Positions 26,803 to 35,606 are shown, numbered from the stretch's first letter. The stretch is 64,000 bases of DNA from Pseudomonas fluorescens (GCA_902825215.1 LR782234.1:5084001-5148000); one strand, 5' to 3'. Translations and numbers: made by a program. The notes: generated by a model not told the origin, from the letters alone.

Positions 26803-28544
26803 CAGCCGCGCCCTCCATTGGCTTTCAGCGGAATGACCGGGGTGGCGTTGGCCTGTTGCGTGGTCGGCAGGTTGTCCGGGGTCACGTTCATCAGGCGCAG
26901 GGTGCCGGACATCACACGGCTGAACACCGGTGCCGAGACCAGACCACCGAAGTAACCGGCCTTGGTCGGCTCGTCGATCACGACGACTATGGCGTAACGC
27001 GGATCGCTCATTGGACCGAAACCGGCAAACAGCGAGCGGTACGAGTTTTCGGCGTAGCCCTTGGTGCCGACCGAAGTTTTACGCGCCGTACCCGACTTGC
27101 CGCCGACGTGATAAGCCGGCACCTGCGCACGGAACACGCCGCGCGGCGCTTCGATCACCTGCTGCAACATGCCCTGCATGGTTTTCGCCACGGCTTCGGG
27201 CAGCACTTGCGTGGTCTGCGGCATCTTGTCGGTTTTGATCAGGGTCAGCGGCGCGAGGCGACCGTTGTTGGCCAACGCCGAGAACGCGTGCACCAGCTGA
27301 ATCGCGGTCACGGAAATACCGTAGCCGTAAGACAAGGTTGCAGTTTCAGCCTTGCGCCACTCGCGGTAGTTCGGCAGATTGCCGACACGTTCGCCGGGGA
27401 AGCCCAGGCCGGTGTCCTGGCCGAGGCCGACTTTCTGCGCGAGGCGAAAGATCGTCTCGCCGCCAATATCGAAGGCGACTTTACTCATGCCCACGTTACT
27501 GGAATTGATCAGAATCCCGGTCAGGTCGAGCACCGGGCCTTCGCTCTTGGACACGTCTTTGATGGTGTATTTGCCGATCTGCAACGAGCCCGGATACACC
27601 TCGACGGTGTCGCTCGGTTTCCAGCGGCCGGTTTCGATCGCCGCGCTCATCGAGATGGCTTTCATCGTCGAACCCGGTTCGAACACGTCGATCATCGCGC
27701 GGTTGCGCATCATCGCCGGTTGCAGGTTGCGACGGTTGTTCGGGTTGTAAGTCGGCTGGTTGACCATGGCGAGAATCTCGCCGGTCTTCACGTCCATGAT
27801 CACCAGACTGCCGGCCTTGGCGCCGTTCTCGATGATCGCGTTGCGCAGCTCGCGGTTGGCCAGGTATTGCAGACGCAGGTCAATCGACAACGCCAAGGGC
27901 TTGCCGGCCTTGGCGTTTTTGGTGACCTGGACATCCTTGATCAGCCGTCCGCGCCGATCCTTGATCACTTGTCGTTTGCCCGGCACGCCGGCCAGCCATT
28001 CGTCGTAAGCCAGCTCGACACCTTCGCGGCCGTGATCGTCGATATCGGTAAAGCCAACCATGTGCGCGGTGACTTCGCCGGCCGGATAGAAGCGGCGGAA
28101 CTCTTCGATGCCGTAAACGCCCGGCACTTTCAGGTCGAGCACAGCCTGGCCTTGCTCGGGGGTCAAGCCGCGCACCAGGTAGATGAATTCTTTATTGGCC
28201 TGGGCTTCGAGGCGTTCGGCCAGGGCTTTCGGGTCCTGCCCCAGCGCAGCGGCGAGTGCCGGCCACTTCTCTTTCGCCGACTGCATTTCCTTGGCGTTCG
28301 CCCAGAGAGTAGTCACCGGGGTACTCACGGCCAGAGGTTCGCCATTACGGTCGGTGATCAGACCACGGTGCGCAGGAATCGGAATGTGCCGCAGACTGCG
28401 GGCGTCGCCCTGCCCTTTGAGGAAGTCACGGTCGACCACTTGCAGATCGATGATGCGCCAGCAAATCGCTGCAACCATCAGGCCGAGCAGCGCCACCATC
28501 AGGCGGAAGCGCCACGGGAACAGTGCGCCTTCGAGTTTCATCAT
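26802..28544 (-). CDS. ftsI: penicillin-binding protein 3 (FtsI), septal transpeptidase
   Basis: This encodes 580 aa of a class B PBP. A short cytoplasmic N-terminus and one TM (about 15–35, LMVALLGLMVAAICWRII) anchor a periplasmic pedestal and transpeptidase domain. The active-site motifs are present in order: EPGSTMKA (S-x-x-K with the acylated Ser), SSNVGMSK (S-x-N) and GGKSGTARK (K-S-G-T). It crosslinks septal peptidoglycan with FtsW and is a beta-lactam target. It overlaps ftsL by 4 bp upstream and murE by one base downstream. Confidence 0.98.
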   Translation of the reverse strand: MMKLEGALFPWRFRLMVALLGLMVAAICWRIIDLQVVDRDFLKGQGDARSLRHIPIPAHRGLITDRNGEPLAVSTPVTTLWANAKEMQSAKEKWPALAAALGQDPKALAERLEAQANKEFIYLVRGLTPEQGQAVLDLKVPGVYGIEEFRRFYPAGEVTAHMVGFTDIDDHGREGVELAYDEWLAGVPGKRQVIKDRRGRLIKDVQVTKNAKAGKPLALSIDLRLQYLANRELRNAIIENGAKAGSLVIMDVKTGEILAMVNQPTYNPNNRRNLQPAMMRNRAMIDVFEPGSTMKAISMSAAIETGRWKPSDTVEVYPGSLQIGKYTIKDVSKSEGPVLDLTGILINSSNVGMSKVAFDIGGETIFRLAQKVGLGQDTGLGFPGERVGNLPNYREWRKAETATLSYGYGISVTAIQLVHAFSALANNGRLAPLTLIKTDKMPQTTQVLPEAVAKTMQGMLQQVIEAPRGVFRAQVPAYHVGGKSGTARKTSVGTKGYAENSYRSLFAGFGPMSDPRYAIVVVIDEPTKAGYFGGLVSAPVFSRVMSGTLRLMNVTPDNLPTTQQANATPVIPLKANGGRG

Positions 28545-28834
28545 GGCGCCACCATCTTCACGTCAGCCGCGCCGGGAATGTGCATCTTCAGTTGTTCGGT
28601 GGCCAGCACTTCGATGCGGCTGTGCGCGGTCCAGGTGCTCTGCTCGAGAATCAGCCGGCCCCACTCGGCCTGCGCCTTGTCGCGCACGCTGAGTTCGTTA
28701 TAAAGAGTGTTGAGCAACTGACGGTTCCAGTGCGCGCTGTACGACACGGCGATGGCCGAAAAAAGCACGCCGATAAACAGCAGCAGCATCAGAAAGCTGC
28801 CGCCAGGCAATGGCTTGGCGAAAAGCTTGCTCAC
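28541..28834 (-). CDS. ftsL: cell division protein FtsL
   Basis: This encodes 97 aa of a bitopic divisome protein. One TM (about 13–32, SFLMLLLFIGVLFSAIAVSY) is followed by a periplasmic heptad-rich coiled coil (RQLLNTLYNELSVRDKAQAE) that pairs with FtsB. FtsL proteins vary a lot in sequence, so the call rests on size, topology and the position between rsmH and ftsI, which is invariant in dcw clusters. It overlaps both neighbours by 4 bp. Confidence 0.95.
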   Translation of the reverse strand: MSKLFAKPLPGGSFLMLLLFIGVLFSAIAVSYSAHWNRQLLNTLYNELSVRDKAQAEWGRLILEQSTWTAHSRIEVLATEQLKMHIPGAADVKMVAP

Positions 28835-29778
28835 CGCAACTTCTCCGCGACACGCATGACCGCACTACGGGAACGTGGGTTGGCTTTGAGTTCGGCGTCG
28901 GAGGCCGTCTGCGCTTTGCCATGGATTTTGATTTTCGGTTCGAAGGCAACGTGGCGCACTGGCAGGTTACGCGGCAGATTGTCAGCTTCGCCCTTGACCA
29001 GTTTGCGCATGAACAGTTTGACGATGCGGTCTTCCAGCGAATGGAAGCTGATCACCACCAGACGACCGCCGACTTCCAGCGCCTCCAGAGCGGCATCGAG
29101 GCCGGCTTCCAGATCACCGAGTTCGTTGTTGACGTGAATGCGCAGCCCCTGGAACGCGCGGGTCGCCGGGTTCTTGCCCTTTTCCCACGCCGGGTTGGCG
29201 ACTTTCAGCACTTCGGCCAGATCGGCGGTGCGCTCGAACGGCTTGATGTCGCGACGCTCGACCACGGCACGGGCCATGCGCCCGGAGAAGCGCTCTTCGC
29301 CGTATTCCTTGAACACCCGGGCGATTTCTTCAGCCGGCGCGGTGTTGACGAATTCCGCTGCGCTGATGCCACGGGACGGGTCCATGCGCATGTCCAGCGG
29401 GCCGTCGTTGAGGAAACTGAAACCGCGCTCGGCATCGTCCAGCTGCGGCGACGATACGCCGAGGTCGAGCAGAATGCCGCTGACCTTGCCGGTCAGGCCC
29501 TGCTCGGCAACCACCGAACCGAGCTCGGCAAAGCTGCGCTGCACAACGACAAAGCGGCCGTCTTCGGCCGCTAGCGTTTGCCCGGTGGCAATCGCTTGAG
29601 GGTCCTTGTCGAATCCGATGAGCCGACCGTCCGTGCCGAGCTGGCTCAGGATCAACCGGCTGTGCCCGCCGCGCCCGAACGTGCCGTCCAGATAGCAGCC
29701 ATCAGGACGTACGGCGAGAGCCTCGACGGCTTCGTCAAGCAGTACGGTGATGTGGTTAAAGCCGCTATCAATAGTCAC
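28831..29778 (-). CDS. rsmH: 16S rRNA (cytosine-1402-N4)-methyltransferase RsmH
   Basis: This encodes 315 aa, also known as MraW. It uses SAM to methylate N4 of C1402 in the ribosomal P site; RsmI, also in this window, adds the 2'-O-methyl to the same nucleotide. Motifs include HITVLLDEAVEAL at the start, the SAM-binding YLDGTFGRGGHSRLIL and LLDLGVSSPQLDDAERGFSF, and the closing NPRSRSAVMRVAEKL. It overlaps both mraZ and ftsL by 4 bp. Confidence 0.98.
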   Translation of the reverse strand: MTIDSGFNHITVLLDEAVEALAVRPDGCYLDGTFGRGGHSRLILSQLGTDGRLIGFDKDPQAIATGQTLAAEDGRFVVVQRSFAELGSVVAEQGLTGKVSGILLDLGVSSPQLDDAERGFSFLNDGPLDMRMDPSRGISAAEFVNTAPAEEIARVFKEYGEERFSGRMARAVVERRDIKPFERTADLAEVLKVANPAWEKGKNPATRAFQGLRIHVNNELGDLEAGLDAALEALEVGGRLVVISFHSLEDRIVKLFMRKLVKGEADNLPRNLPVRHVAFEPKIKIHGKAQTASDAELKANPRSRSAVMRVAEKLR

Positions 29779-30230
29779 AGGATCAAATCACGCAGTTCAT
29801 CAGGCATCGCGCCCGGTTGTTGAATAGCAGCAAGGTCAGCGGCAGACACCGCGTTCCATGCATCCTCGTCCCACAATTGGAACTTGTTCAGTTGGCCCAC
29901 CAGCATTGCGCGCTTATCGAGCTTGGCGTACTCGCGCAGACGCGGTGGAACCAGAAAACGACCACTGCCGTCGAGTTCGAGGTCGACGGCATTACCAATC
30001 AGCAAACGTTGCAGGCGACGGTTCTCTTCGCGAAGCGAAGGCAGTGCGCGCAACTTGGTTTCAATGATTTCCCACTCGTCGAGCGGGTAGACACACAAAC
30101 ATGGATCTACGGCATCAATGGTCACGATCAATTGGCCAGAACTGCGCGAATCGAGCTCGTCACGGTACCGGCTCGGCATGGCGAGACGGCCCTTTGCATC
30201 GAGACTGATAGCGTTAGCTCCGCGAAACAC
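29775..30230 (-). CDS. mraZ: transcriptional regulator MraZ
   Basis: This encodes 151 aa made of two SpoVT/AbrB-like halves, each with the D-x-x-x-R motif: DAKGRLAMPSRYR near residue 11 and DGSGRFLVPPRLR near residue 92. MraZ forms a ring-like oligomer and in E. coli represses the dcw promoter through repeated TGGG-type boxes. Three such boxes phased at 10 bp stand 42–66 bp upstream of this start, so autoregulation is well supported. It is the first gene of the cluster. Confidence 0.97.
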   Translation of the reverse strand: MFRGANAISLDAKGRLAMPSRYRDELDSRSSGQLIVTIDAVDPCLCVYPLDEWEIIETKLRALPSLREENRRLQRLLIGNAVDLELDGSGRFLVPPRLREYAKLDKRAMLVGQLNKFQLWDEDAWNAVSAADLAAIQQPGAMPDELRDLIL

Positions 30231-30271
30231 GTCTGCGTTTCTCCAATTTTTATCGTTTTGAGCTCAAAAAA

Positions 30272-30296
30272 CCCACTTCATGCCACTTTCCGCCAC
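30272..30296 (-). promoter_or_regulatory. three MraZ-box direct repeats
   Basis: Reading the minus strand, GTGGC, GTGGC and GTGGG occur at 30292–30296, 30282–30286 and 30272–30276, exactly 10 bp apart with 5-bp spacers. This matches the known MraZ operator layout. They lie at or just after the predicted transcription start, where a bound MraZ oligomer would block RNA polymerase. Confidence 0.82.
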
Positions 30297-30304
30297 TTGC
30301 GCAC

Positions 30305-30334
30305 ACTATAGGAATGCGCCCACCACACCGTCAA
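30305..30334 (-). promoter_or_regulatory. candidate sigma-70 promoter of the dcw cluster
   Basis: On the minus strand TTGACG (30329–30334) is followed after 18 bp by TATAGT (30305–30310). Both are within one or two bases of consensus. Transcription would start near 30298, at the first MraZ box, leaving a leader of about 68 nt before mraZ. Confidence 0.75.
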
Positions 30335-30629
30335 GGCGCGGATTAAAGGAAAACCCTTACAGAACGGAGATTTAGCAGCTTAAAAGGAGGCACAACGAGA
30401 ATCTGACGGCGACTTTTGACCCATAACCTGATGCAGCACTGAAAGCTGCGCTCGAAAGTTAAAGTAGTTTGTTAAGAGTAAGATTTTTTCGGTATTACAA
30501 ATGCGCTTCTGCTGTTGATTGAAGCACGGTGGGAAATGGCTATTACTGCGTTTGCCGCTGCCGGACTTTCAGCCCAGGCCTGCTGATATTACACAGCCCT
30601 GTTGCCATTGATTCAAGCAGGGAAAGAAA
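30335..30629. other. gap between dcw promoter and RNase P RNA, nothing recognised
   Basis: About 295 bp, with AT-richer patches around 30460–30520 (AAGTTAAAGTAGTTTG, TAAGATTTTTTC). No open frame with a ribosome site, no clear stem plus T run on either strand. It may hold further upstream control for mraZ or the rnpB 3' processing or termination region. Confidence 0.4.
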
Positions 30630-30986
30630 AGGTGGAGAGTCGATCTGTAAGCCGGGTTCTGTCTTGAACAGTCATTCGTCTACGATGGCCATCACTGGAC
30701 ATCTTTAGCAACCTACCCGGTCCCAGCGCGGGCCACGCCTTGGGACCCTATTTGGTCTTGCTCCAAGTGGGGTTTACCTAGCCACGAACTGTTGCCAGAC
30801 GTGCGGTGCGCTCTTACCGCACCTTTTCACCCTTACCGGCGCTTGCGCGCTTAGGCGGTTATTTTCTGTGGCACTTTCCGTAGGCTCACGCCTCCCAGGC
30901 ATTACCTGGCACTTCGCCCTATGGAGCCCGGACTTTCCTCCCCCCCCTAATTTTCATAGAGGGCAGCGACTGTCCGATCGACTCTC
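30630..30986 (-). ncRNA. rnpB: RNase P catalytic RNA, type A
   Basis: On the minus strand the RNA begins AGAGTCGATCGGACAGTCGC near 30986 and ends ACAGATCGACTCTCCACC near 30632; the two ends pair (P1). The conserved core is present: GAGGAAAGTCCGGGCTCC (CR-I, near 30940), AGGGTGCCAGG-type P-loop region, and near the 3' side ACAGAACCCGGCTTACAGA, which contains the universal CR-V. The length of about 355 nt is normal. It matures tRNA 5' ends with the RnpA protein. A weak promoter candidate lies just upstream (TTGTTC at 31018–31023, TTAACC at 30996–31001, 16-bp spacer). Confidence 0.96.
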
Positions 30987-31058
30987 CGCCGCGAAGGTTA
31001 ACGGCAGAGCGGCCGAAGAACAAGCGCTAAAACCCGCAAGACCGCTATGGGCGACGGC

Positions 31059-31931
31059 TTACACGCCTTTCTGTTTATCCAGCGCGACCTGATAAAGCAC
31101 GTTTTTGCGTTCACCGGTGATCTGCGCGGCAAGCGCAGCGGCGCGCTTGAGCGGCATTTCCTCAAGGAGCAGATCGAGGATGCGCATCGCCTCGCTGCTG
31201 ACCGCGTCTTCGGACTCCGGCGCGGTCCAGCCCGCCACCAGCACCACGCACTCGCCGCGTTGCTGATTGCTGTCTGCTTCGACGAATGCGCGCAGCTCGG
31301 CCAGCGGCAAACCCTTGAGCGTTTCGAAGGTCTTGGTGATTTCCCGGGCCAGCAACGCCTGGCGCTCGCCGCCGAACACGTCTTCCATGTCCTGCAGGCA
31401 TTCAAGAATGCGGTGCGGGGCTTCATAGAAGATCAAGGTGCGCGGCTCTTCCTTGACGGCTTCGAGACGCGCCTTGCGCCCCACCGACTTGGCCGGCAGA
31501 AAACCTTCGAAGATAAACCGGTCGGACGGCAGACCGGCCGCCGACAGCGCCGCGATCAATGCGCAGGCGCCCGGCACCGGCACCACATTGATGCCCGCCG
31601 CTCGCGCCTGGCGCACCAGGTGATAACCCGGATCGGAAATCAGCGGCGTGCCGGCATCGGAGATCAGCGCGACATTGTCACCGGCCAGCAGACGGGTGAT
31701 AAACCGGCTACCTTCATCCCGTTCGTTGTGTTCGTGGCAGGCCGCCAGTGGCGTACCGATGCCGAAGTGCTGCATCAGCCGCGCCGAATGCCGCGTGTCT
31801 TCGGCGGCGATCAATGCCACTTCGCGGAGGATTTTCAGGGCCCGGGCGCTGATGTCGTCCAGGTTGCCGATGGGCGTCGCCACCACATAAAGCGAGCCAG
31901 CAGCGGAATTCAGGGAACCTGGAGCAGTCAA
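31059..31931 (-). CDS. rsmI: 16S rRNA (cytidine-1402-2'-O)-methyltransferase RsmI
   Basis: The protein is 290 aa if it starts at the TTG at 31931 and 301 aa if it starts at the ATG at 31964. I prefer the TTG because GAGGTG stands 5 bp upstream of it, while the ATG has no ribosome site and is overlapped by TACAAT, a possible -10 box. The fold starts GSLYVVATPIGNLDDIS, the tetrapyrrole methylase-like SAM domain, with LISDAGTPLISDPGY and PVPGACALIAALSAAG following. RsmI 2'-O-methylates C1402, the base that RsmH N4-methylates. It is divergent from lpoA, an arrangement shared with E. coli. Confidence 0.95.
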   Translation of the reverse strand: MTAPGSLNSAAGSLYVVATPIGNLDDISARALKILREVALIAAEDTRHSARLMQHFGIGTPLAACHEHNERDEGSRFITRLLAGDNVALISDAGTPLISDPGYHLVRQARAAGINVVPVPGACALIAALSAAGLPSDRFIFEGFLPAKSVGRKARLEAVKEEPRTLIFYEAPHRILECLQDMEDVFGGERQALLAREITKTFETLKGLPLAELRAFVEADSNQQRGECVVLVAGWTAPESEDAVSSEAMRILDLLLEEMPLKRAAALAAQITGERKNVLYQVALDKQKGV

Positions 31932-32141
31932 AGCGCACACCTCGTGATCGGTAAAAGCGGCCATTGTAGCGCGTCACGAGGCTTGCGATGCGCTCGCGCC
32001 GAGCGCGGTTTTTCGCACAGTTGTGGGCCGCCGCAACATTTACTCCAGCTAAATTGCCCGTTTCACGCCAGTAACATCGCGCCCCGGCCAGTGCTTGGGT
32101 ACAATTCCACGCTAATTTGATCGAGTATCAGGAACACTTAC

Positions 32142-33953
32142 ATGATCGCTTGCCTGCGGCTGTTCACTGCCCTCTGCCTCGCTGCCTTGTTGGCGGCTTG
32201 CGCCAGCTCCCCTTCCTCCAGCCTTGGCGAACTTCCACGGACTCCGGATGCCAGCATCGAGCAACTGCTCGAACAGGCGACCCAGGCTAAAACCCCGGAA
32301 AAAGCCGCACTGTTGCGCTTGAGCGCCGCTGACCTTGCCTATCGTCAGGGCAATGCCGGCCAGTCCGCGCAAATCCTGCAACAGGTGCCGGTCGAGCAAC
32401 TCAAGCCCGGCCAGCAGATTTTCGCCAACACCCTTTCCGCCGAGCTGGCCATGACCCGCAATCAGCCGAAAGCTGCGCTGACGGCCCTGAGTCATCCAAG
32501 CCTGCAGAAACTCGGCGAGATGCCGGAAGAACAGCAAGTGCGTACCGGCACCGTGCATGCCCGCGCTCTGGAAGCTGATGGCCAGACTCTGGCCGCCGCC
32601 CGCGAACGCGTGTTCATCGCGCCGATGCTCGAAGGCGAAGCTGCAAGCAAGAACCACGAAGCGATCTGGACCCTGATCGGCTCGCTGCCGGCCGACCAAC
32701 TGCAAGCCAACAGCACCGACGACCTCGGCGGCTGGATGGCCCTGGCCCTGGCGGTAAAAACCGCCGGCACGCTGGAACAACAGCAAGCGGCGATCGACAA
32801 CTGGCGCGCGCAGAACCCCAAGCACCCGGCCGCAATCAACCTGCCGCTGCCGCTGACCAAACTCAAGGAGCTGGCCAGCCAGCCACTGAGCAAAATCGCT
32901 CTGCTGCTGCCCCAGGACGGCCAACTGGCTGCGGTCGGCAAGGCCCTGCGTGAAGGTTTCATGGCAGCGCACTACCAGGCGCAACAGGCCGGGCAAAAAC
33001 CACCCGCCATCGAGTTTTACGACAGCTCGAAACTGACCTCGATGGACGAGTTCTACCGCAAGGCCCAGGCTGACGGCGTGCAGCTGGTGGTCGGTCCGCT
33101 GGAAAAACCGCTGGTCAAGCAACTGAGCACCCGCCCGCAACTGCCGATCACTACCCTTGCGCTGAACTACAGCGAAGGCGATCAAGGCCCGGCGCAGCTG
33201 TTCCAGTTCGGTCTGGCCGCTGAAGACGAAGCCCGCGAAGTGTCGCGCCGTGCCCGTGCCGATGGCCTGCACCGCGCCGCAATCATGGTGCCGAAAGGCG
33301 AATGGGGCGACCGCGTATTGCGCGCGTTCAGCCAGGACTGGCAGGCTAACGGCGGCAGCATCGTCGCCACCGAGCGTGTTGATCAGCCGGTGCAACTGGC
33401 CCAGCAGATCGCCGACATGTTCCAGCTGCGTCAAAGTGAAGCCCGCGCCAAGAGCCTGCAGAATGCGGCCGGCACCAACGTCGCCGCGCAGCCTTCGCGT
33501 CGCCAGGACATCGAATTCATCTTCCTTGCCGCCACGCCACAACAGGCGCAGCAGATCAAGCCGACCCTGAATTTCCAGTACGCCGGTGACGTTCCGGTCT
33601 ACGCGACTTCGCACGTGTACAGCGCCAGCGGTGACGTCAACCAGTACAACGACATGAACGGCATTCGCTTCTGCGAAACCCCATGGTTGCTCGACACCAG
33701 CGATCCACTGCGTCAGCAAGTGGTTGCGCAGTGGCCGCAAGCCGCCGGCAGCCTCGGCCGCCTGTACGCAATGGGCGTCGACGCCTATCGCCTGGCACCG
33801 CGCCTGGGCCAGCTCAAGGCCCTGCCGGACAGCCGCATCGACGGTGAGTCGGGCAGCCTCGGCATGACCCAGACCCAACGCGTTGTCCGTCAGCTACCTT
33901 GGGCGCAGTTTGTCAGCGGTCAGGTGCAGCGCCTGCCGGACACTCCGCGCTGA
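32142..33953 (+). CDS. lpoA: penicillin-binding protein activator LpoA (LppC family)
   Basis: This encodes 603 aa of an outer-membrane lipoprotein: the signal ends LAALLAAC with the lipidated Cys at residue 20. The N-terminal half (about 30–270) is helical and TPR-like (LLRLSAADLAYRQGNAGQSA). The C-terminal half has the periplasmic-binding-protein fold of the LppC family (KIALLLPQDGQLAAVGKALREG). In E. coli LpoA reaches through the cell wall to activate PBP1A. Pseudomonads are reported to use a different activator (LpoP) for PBP1b, so the partner here is likely PBP1A but is not shown by the sequence. A TACAAT -10-like hexamer lies at 32100. The next gene starts at the last base of its stop codon. 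Confidence 0.93.
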   Translation: MIACLRLFTALCLAALLAACASSPSSSLGELPRTPDASIEQLLEQATQAKTPEKAALLRLSAADLAYRQGNAGQSAQILQQVPVEQLKPGQQIFANTLSAELAMTRNQPKAALTALSHPSLQKLGEMPEEQQVRTGTVHARALEADGQTLAAARERVFIAPMLEGEAASKNHEAIWTLIGSLPADQLQANSTDDLGGWMALALAVKTAGTLEQQQAAIDNWRAQNPKHPAAINLPLPLTKLKELASQPLSKIALLLPQDGQLAAVGKALREGFMAAHYQAQQAGQKPPAIEFYDSSKLTSMDEFYRKAQADGVQLVVGPLEKPLVKQLSTRPQLPITTLALNYSEGDQGPAQLFQFGLAAEDEAREVSRRARADGLHRAAIMVPKGEWGDRVLRAFSQDWQANGGSIVATERVDQPVQLAQQIADMFQLRQSEARAKSLQNAAGTNVAAQPSRRQDIEFIFLAATPQQAQQIKPTLNFQYAGDVPVYATSHVYSASGDVNQYNDMNGIRFCETPWLLDTSDPLRQQVVAQWPQAAGSLGRLYAMGVDAYRLAPRLGQLKALPDSRIDGESGSLGMTQTQRVVRQLPWAQFVSGQVQRLPDTPR

Positions 33954-34315
33954 TGCCCGACAGGTCACGCTCGCAAAGCGGCAAGGATGCCGAGCGTCAG
34001 GCGCTCGAACATCTGCAAAATCAGGGTCTGCGCCTGCTGGCGCAGAACTGGCTCTGCAAACGCGGCGAGCTTGATCTGGTCATGCTTGATGGCGATACAG
34101 TAGTATTCGTCGAAGTTCGCTATAGAAAGAACACTCAATGGGGCGGCGCGCTTGCCAGCATCGATGCGCGCAAGCAGCAGAAACTGATTTTCGCCGCGCA
34201 GTATTTTCTTCAGCGTGAATCGCGCTGGGCCAATTCCCCCTGCCGCTTCGACGTGGTGGCGATCGACAGCCACCCCGATCAGCTGAACTGGTTGCAGAAT
34301 GCTTTCGACAGTTGA
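33953..34315 (+). CDS. YraN family (UPF0102) nuclease-like protein
   Basis: This encodes 120 aa from the ATG at 33953, which shares its A with the lpoA stop (TGATG). The family has a small endonuclease-like (restriction-endonuclease) core. Its pattern is seen here as GKDAERQALEHLQ, then RGELDLVMLDGDTVVFVEVRYR, where Glu/Asp and the E-x-R (normally E-x-K) would bind metal, and later DARKQQKLIFAAQYFL. The biological role is not established; in E. coli it sits between lpoA and diaA just as here. Confidence 0.9.
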   Translation: MPDRSRSQSGKDAERQALEHLQNQGLRLLAQNWLCKRGELDLVMLDGDTVVFVEVRYRKNTQWGGALASIDARKQQKLIFAAQYFLQRESRWANSPCRFDVVAIDSHPDQLNWLQNAFDS

Positions 34316-34419
34316 TCGCCGGCGTTGCGACCCGGACAATTTCACCGACACATTTTGCTCTTTGCTTTGCGGGCTGCACATTCATGTGCCGGACAGCCGC
34401 GCTACTTAAGGTCACACAG

Positions 34420-35013
34420 ATGGACATGCAATCCCGAATTCGCCAGCTTTTCCAGGCCAGTATCGACACCAAGCAACAGGCGATGGACGTACTTGCACCG
34501 CACATCGAGCAAGCCAGCCAGATCATGGTCAACGCCCTGCTCAACGAGGGCAAGATGCTCTCATGCGGCAACGGTGGCTCTGCCGGCGACGCGCAGCACT
34601 TTTCCTCGGAGCTGCTCAACCGCTTCGAGCGCGAGCGCCCGAGCCTGCCAGCCATCGCGCTGACCACCGACACCTCGACGATCACCTCGATCGCCAACGA
34701 CTACAGCTACAACGAAGTGTTCTCCAAGCAGATCCGCGCGCTGGGCCAACCCGGTGACGTGCTGCTGGCGATTTCGACCAGCGGTAACTCGGCGAACATT
34801 ATTCAAGCGATCCAGGCCGCACATGATCGCGAAATGATTGTCGTAGCTTTGACCGGACGCGATGGCGGCGGCATGGCGTCGCTGCTGTTGCCCGAGGACG
34901 TCGAGATTCGCGTACCGGCCAATGTCACTGCACGTATTCAAGAAGTCCACTTGCTGGCGATCCATTGCCTCTGCGATCTGATCGACAGCCAACTGTTCGG
35001 GAGTGAAGAATGA
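34420..35013 (+). CDS. gmhA: SIS-domain protein, phosphoheptose isomerase GmhA / DiaA type
   Basis: This encodes 197 aa from the ATG at 34420 (MDMQSRIRQLFQASIDTKQQ). It is a single SIS domain with the sugar-phosphate site SCGNGGSAGDAQHFSSEL and AISTSGNSANIIQAI. Residues equivalent to the catalytic Glu (HFSSEL) and His (EVHLLAIH) of GmhA look present, so isomerase activity toward sedoheptulose-7-phosphate is possible. However, the neighbourhood lpoA–yraN–X–dolP is that of diaA, the DnaA-binding initiator factor of E. coli. Pseudomonas copies are usually called GmhA. The stop overlaps the next start by 4 bp. Confidence 0.88.
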   Translation: MDMQSRIRQLFQASIDTKQQAMDVLAPHIEQASQIMVNALLNEGKMLSCGNGGSAGDAQHFSSELLNRFERERPSLPAIALTTDTSTITSIANDYSYNEVFSKQIRALGQPGDVLLAISTSGNSANIIQAIQAAHDREMIVVALTGRDGGGMASLLLPEDVEIRVPANVTARIQEVHLLAIHCLCDLIDSQLFGSEE

Positions 35014-35588
35014 CCCCTAATCGCCTTGGCCTTCTGGCCTTGACTCTGTGCCTCGGCATCAGCGGCTGCACCTCTGTGGTGAATGCCAGCCGTGAGGCGC
35101 CGATCGAAGACGACCGTGGCACGCGCACCTTCGGCAGCAAGATCGACGATTCGCTGATCGAAACCAAAGTGGGTGTGAACATCGCCAAGGCCGACCCGGC
35201 CCTGGACAACGATTCGCACATCGTCGTCACCAGCTTCAACGGCGTTGTGCTGCTCGCCGGCCAGACCCCGCGCGAAGACCTCAAGGCCAAGGCCGAACAG
35301 GCCGCCGCCAACGTGCAACGTGTAAAGAAGGTGCACAACGAACTGCAAGTCCTGCAGCCTTCGTCCCTGCTGGCCCGTCAGAATGACGCGTGGCTGACCA
35401 CCAAGATCAAGACCCAGATGCTCACCGACGCCAGCATTCCTGGCTCGCGCATCAAGGTCATCACCGAGAACGGTATCGTCTACCTGCTGGGCCTGCTGAC
35501 CAAACAGGAAGCCAATCAGGCGACCAATCTGGTCCAGGGTGTTTCCGGAGTGCAGAAGATCGTGAAGCTGTTCGAGTACATCGACTGA
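35010..35588 (+). CDS. dolP: BON-domain lipoprotein (DolP/YraP-like)
   Basis: This encodes 192 aa with a lipoprotein signal ending LGISGC (Cys at residue 20), so it is outer-membrane anchored. Two BON domains follow, one about 45–115 (LIETKVGVNIAKAD ... VHNELQV) and one about 120–190 (LTTKIKTQMLTDASIPGSRIKVITENGIVYLLG). The E. coli counterpart DolP supports outer-membrane integrity and goes to anionic phospholipid at division sites. It is the last gene of the lpoA operon, with a strong terminator 19 bp after its stop. Confidence 0.92.
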   Translation: MTPNRLGLLALTLCLGISGCTSVVNASREAPIEDDRGTRTFGSKIDDSLIETKVGVNIAKADPALDNDSHIVVTSFNGVVLLAGQTPREDLKAKAEQAAANVQRVKKVHNELQVLQPSSLLARQNDAWLTTKIKTQMLTDASIPGSRIKVITENGIVYLLGLLTKQEANQATNLVQGVSGVQKIVKLFEYID

Positions 35589-35606
35589 CCGCTGAACGAC
35601 AGGCAC

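Noticed and set aside
26796..28703. 635-aa plus-strand frame opposite ftsI
   Set aside because: Antisense shadow; ftsI has all three PBP active-site motifs and fits the operon.
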